DNA of 7,432 nt. Origin: Clostridiales bacterium (GTDB taxonomy: Bacteria > Bacillota > Clostridia > Peptostreptococcales > T1SED10-28). The stretch covers positions 1 through 7,432 of the forward strand of contig SLKF01000094.1 of NCBI GenBank assembly GCA_007134725.1, read 5' to 3'. The position numbers were made by a program, and so were the translations under genes. Shown one piece after another: positions 4,887 to 7,432 of the stretch. The notes below the pieces were generated by a model. The model was not told the origin of the DNA. It ran no database searches and worked only from the letters and a program-made list of their open reading frames with translations. Position 1 is the first letter of the stretch. Each line of letters opens with the position of its first letter.

Positions 4887-5984
4887 ATGAACGAGAAAAA
4901 CAAGGAAACAGATAAAGACATGAATACAGAAAAAGAAATGAATACAGAAAAAGAGGAAATCCGTCTTACCCAACTGACAAAGAGTTCCGGGTGAGCGGGG
5001 AAAATCGGGCCGGATGTTCTGGCCGAGGTATTAAAATATCTTCCGAAGGTAGAGGATCCCAGACTTCTTGTGGGACTGGACACCTCCGATGATGCAGCGG
5101 TGTATCAGCTAAATGAGGAAATGGCACTGATCCAAACCTTGGATTTTTTCACTCCCGTAGTGGACGATCCTTATACTTACGGACAAGTGGCTGCGGCCAA
5201 TGCCCTAAGTGATGTGTATGCCATGGGAGGGAAACCTATGGTGGCAATGAATATTGTTTGTTTCCCCGATTGTCTGGATCCTTCCGTGTTAAAGGATATT
5301 CTACTGGGAGGGGCAGATAAAGTAAAGGAATCCGGAGCCCTGTTAGTAGGGGGGCACTCCGTGGTAGATGAGGAACCGAAATATGGACTTTCCGTCACTG
5401 GAATGGTGCATCCCACAAAGGTGTTAGCCAACAACACGGCAAAGCCGGGAGATATTTTGATTCTTACCAAGCCCTTGGGACTTGGCATCTTAAATACTGC
5501 TATTAAAGCGGAAATGACAACGGATACCCAGTACCGGGATGCGGTTGATACCATGATCACGTTGAACAAGTATGCTATGGAAGCCTTAGAGGATGTAACG
5601 ATTCATGCCTGCACCGATATTACAGGTTTTGGAATTATCGGTCACGGAAAAGAGTTGGCCGAGGGTAGTGGGGTTTCCGTGGAGTTTTTCAGTGAACAGA
5701 TGCCGGTGATTGACGGGGCCGAGGAATTGGCCAAAATGGGCATTATTCCCGGAGGAATGTATACCAATCGAAAATATATGGAAGGTACAGTGGAAAATCA
5801 CTGTGAAAATGAAGCCATGCTGGACATTATGTACGACCCTCAAACCTCAGGGGGCCTACTGATTTCCATTCCTGAAGAGCAGCGGGAAAAAGCCTTGGAA
5901 GCCTTAGCAAAAATTGAAAAAACCCCCTTTGCTGAAGTGGGAAAAGTGATCGAGAAAAAAGAAAAAGCGATTTATATTTATTAG
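4887..5984 (+). CDS. selD: Selenide, water dikinase (selenophosphate synthase), selenoprotein with in-frame UGA
   Basis: SelD makes selenophosphate from selenide and ATP in the cytoplasm. This is the selenium donor for selenocysteine and related modifications. The frame from ATG 4887 reads through TGA at 4992-4994 (codon 36) to TAG at 5982-5984, giving 365 residues. Around the UGA it reads [20 protein letters not shown]. The UGA occupies the catalytic Cys/Sec position, and Lys39 is three residues on, as in E. coli (Cys17, Lys20). Further motifs are DDAAV (67-71), [20 protein letters not shown] (93-112), GGHS (155-158), [10 protein letters not shown] (244-253) and DPQTSGG (317-323). A gene caller that stops at UGA would begin the protein at GTG 5070 and lose the active site. 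The first about 23 residues are a charged extension with MNTEKE twice. selD is divergent from lysR and ends before a strong terminator. Confidence 0.95.
4920..4955 (+). repeat. Two tandem 18-bp repeats in the selD N-terminal extension
   Basis: ATGAATACAGAAAAAGAA (4920-4937) is followed directly by the same sequence with a final G (4938-4955). It encodes MNTEKE twice. The repeat is in frame and sits outside the conserved SelD fold, so its copy number could vary without breaking the enzyme. Each copy starts with ATG, but neither has a good ribosome site. Confidence 0.8.
4992..5025 (+). promoter_or_regulatory. Bacterial SECIS element for UGA recoding in selD
   Basis: Starting 13 bases after the UGA, GGCCGGA (5008-5014) pairs with TCTGGCC (5018-5024), including one G-U pair, around the loop UGU (5015-5017). 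C5006 and G5025 can extend the stem past a bulged G. The loop lies about 20 bases after the UGA and has a G among its first two bases. Both agree with the described bacterial SECIS model for SelB binding. The hairpin is also constrained by coding for IGPDVLAE, so the fold rests on its position and fit, not on proven covariation. Confidence 0.75.
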
Positions 5985-5990
5985 TGAATA

Positions 5991-6036
5991 ATCCCAAAGC
6001 ATAAAGAAATCCCTAAAACATAAAAAAATCCCCTTA
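5991..6036. repeat. Imperfect tandem repeat after selD
   Basis: ATCCCAAAGCATAAAGAA (5991-6008) is followed by ATCCCTAAAACATAAAAAA (6009-6027) and then by ATCCCCTTA (from 6028), which is the 5' arm of the terminator. The units share an ATCCC start and a CATAAA core. This suggests slippage or duplication in the A-rich spacer; no function is evident. Confidence 0.5.
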
Positions 6037-6062
6037 GGACCTATGGTCTTAAGGGGATTTTT
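6024..6062. terminator. Strong bidirectional terminator between selD and the convergent fusion gene
   Basis: A long stem pairs 6024-6041 (AAAAATCCCCTTAGGACC) with 6045-6062 (GGTCTTAAGGGGATTTTT), with one G-T wobble and a TAT loop. T runs flank the CCCC/GGGG stem on both strands. It lies about 40 bases after selD and 61 bases after the minus-strand gene stop, so it probably ends transcription from both sides. Confidence 0.92.
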
Positions 6063-6122
6063 ATGAAATTGCCGTGTTAAGGATTCTTCTTTATTACTGA
6101 AGGGTTTATCGCTCTTTAAAGA

Positions 6123-7432
6123 CTACTCTTCGGAAGCCGTATAAATCATCCGACTGTAGCAGTTTTCGAAGCCCATTTTTTCGTATAATTTAATGGCCCG
6201 TTTGTTGTAGGTTTCCACATGCAGGGAAAGGTTTCCTTCTGTCAGCTGAATGGCTTTTTGAAGGATTTCCGTCGCAATGCCTCGGCCCTTGGTGTTTCCT
6301 CGGGTAGCAATATAGGCAAGATGATATTTGGTGGCAAACTTATCGAAACCGAAATTTACAATAATGGAAATTCCCGCAATTTGTTTGTTGTGATAGGCCA
6401 CAATCACAAAACCTTTATCAAAGGCATTATCCAAGGCGTTATGAATTTCATCGGCAGGGTCTCCAAATTCCATCAACCAGTCTCCCACAAGGGATACGAT
6501 TTTCTCATCGGACAGCAGGTTTTCCGCCCGACTGATTTCCCGAACTTCCAGATTCGCCCGTCCGTCATTTAGAAGGATTACGTGATTCCCCTGTTTTACA
6601 TTTCCGGCTTCCGCCTCTTTCATAAAACCTGCCACGGAGTAACCGTTGGCAACATCCAGTTTGATATTCTCCAGTTTACGGAATTTTTCCGTATAATGGA
6701 GCAGCTCTTCATCGGTGATTCCTGTGATTTTACCACCGGTGTCATACACGGCATCCAAGGCTTCCTGGGCGGTGGAACTTTGAAATCCGATTAGATGTTT
6801 GTTGTATTTGGTGATTTTAAAGCCCTCTTTGCTTAAGGGCAGAATCTTGGAGCTGTTTTTCTTATAGGATTCGTAGATTTCGTTCCCTTCGTTGGTGGTG
6901 CAGCTATACAGCATTGGAAGTTTTTCAATCTGTTCCTTCACCCATAATTGCCGAAACCCTAAATGAATACCGGAAAGAAGATAGCCGTAGCTCATTTGAG
7001 TAAAAATACTGGTAAGCTCCCCTTTAACCTGGGCATCAATTTCATCGGAAATATAGGAGAGGGCGGTCATATTGAGCACATTATTTTCCAGTCCCGGATT
7101 CACATTGTACCAGTCATTTTCCTTGGAAAGCTCTTCACTTCTTTGAATGGACTCATGATGGTTTTTTCCATGGCGGACCACTTCGATATTGGGAAATTTC
7201 AAGAGTTTATTTTCCTTGGTCTTGCTTCTTTCAGGAAGCACAAACACACAGTTGACATCATAGTATTGTGACAGATAGGCTAAAGATTTGGCTAAAACTC
7301 CGAAGACACCGAGACAAAGAGTGGTTTTTCCTACGGCTAAGGCATCTCGAATCAATAGATAGGCTAAGCGGTCCTCCCGATGTCCCGAAGGATTGTTTCC
7401 TTCCAGCTTTAAGTATATCTTCGAGATTCCCA
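6123..7432 (-). CDS. Degenerate fold-type II PLP-enzyme-like domain fused to a GNAT acetyltransferase (5' end off the window)
   Basis: The frame is open to the right edge, so the N terminus is missing; 435 residues are visible. The first about 290 look like a threonine synthase/cysteine synthase-type (fold II) PLP enzyme. They show IYLKLEGNNPSGHREDR (7415-7368), a glycine-containing loop LGVFG followed by VNCVFVLPE, and a C-terminal part (ITDEELL, SVAGFMKEAEAGNVKQGNHVILL) like that of the family. The usual NPTGSFKDR block reads NPSGHREDR: the Schiff-base lysine aligns with Glu (codon 7376-7374), and the SGNxG asparagine aligns with Val. A PLP reaction is therefore doubtful. The last about 143 residues (6126-6554) are a GNAT domain with the acetyl-CoA loop RGNTKGRGIA (6302-6273) and NKRAIKLYEKMGFE. 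It probably acetylates an amine or amino acid with help from the other domain; the substrate is unknown. A start at TTG 7355 would cut the domain and is rejected. Confidence 0.8.
   Translation of the reverse strand, partial: GISKIYLKLEGNNPSGHREDRLAYLLIRDALAVGKTTLCLGVFGVLAKSLAYLSQYYDVNCVFVLPERSKTKENKLLKFPNIEVVRHGKNHHESIQRSEELSKENDWYNVNPGLENNVLNMTALSYISDEIDAQVKGELTSIFTQMSYGYLLSGIHLGFRQLWVKEQIEKLPMLYSCTTNEGNEIYESYKKNSSKILPLSKEGFKITKYNKHLIGFQSSTAQEALDAVYDTGGKITGITDEELLHYTEKFRKLENIKLDVANGYSVAGFMKEAEAGNVKQGNHVILLNDGRANLEVREISRAENLLSDEKIVSLVGDWLMEFGDPADEIHNALDNAFDKGFVIVAYHNKQIAGISIIVNFGFDKFATKYHLAYIATRGNTKGRGIATEILQKAIQLTEGNLSLHVETYNKRAIKLYEKMGFENCYSRMIYTASEE

Noticed and set aside
4763..5083. Minus-strand open frame of 106 codons overlapping the selD start and the lysR-selD gap
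   Set aside because: It is antisense to the recoded selD N terminus, has Ser/Phe-rich low-complexity translation from the A-rich strand, and covers the divergent promoter region. It is best explained as a shadow frame.
5070..5984. selD starting at GTG 5070
   Set aside because: This would remove the catalytic Sec/Lys loop and the N-terminal part conserved in all SelD proteins, and there is no ribosome site. The upstream frame continues through the UGA with SelD-like sequence.
1..7432. CRISPR array, tRNA/rRNA gene, insertion sequence or phage signature
   Set aside because: No regularly spaced repeats, tRNA-like cloverleaf, transposase motifs or terminal inverted repeats were seen on either strand.

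Overview
The window looks like chromosomal DNA of a low-to-mid GC Firmicute, most likely an anaerobic member of the Clostridia. The grounds are strong AGGAGG-type ribosome binding sites, the families present, a selenocysteine-containing SelD and a clostridial-type selenium-associated LysR regulator. The genus cannot be fixed from the sequence alone.

Layout, left to right. Positions 1-105 hold what I read as the 3' end of an M-box (ykoK-type) magnesium riboswitch with its antiterminator and terminator hairpins. A 25-codon GTG-initiated leader ORF with its own ribosome binding site follows (136-213). Next is a plus-strand operon: two tandem mgtE magnesium transporter genes (231-1592 and 1635-2996), equal in length and about 73% identical, then a DUF1445/YcsI (D-glutamate cyclase-like) gene (3016-3801). 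A hairpin at 3804-3839 separates this operon from a convergent LysR-family regulator (3816-4718, minus). The LysR gene is divergent from selD, across a 168-bp regulatory gap. selD (4887-5984, plus) has an in-frame UGA at codon 36, followed by a bacterial-type SECIS hairpin, so the true gene starts 183 bases upstream of the apparent uninterrupted frame. A bidirectional terminator (6024-6062) separates selD from a minus-strand gene that runs off the right edge (6123-7432). That gene fuses a degenerate fold-type II PLP-enzyme domain to a C-terminal GNAT acetyltransferase.

How the genes work together. The left operon is a magnesium-uptake unit, probably switched on when Mg2+ is low. The centre is a selenium module: SelD makes selenophosphate, needs selenocysteine itself, and is probably controlled by the divergent LysR protein. 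The right-hand fusion gene has no obvious link to either.

Most worth following up: the recoded selD with its SECIS, the PLP-like domain that lacks its expected Schiff-base lysine, and the layered leader (riboswitch end, alternative pairings, leader ORF) before the duplicated mgtE genes.
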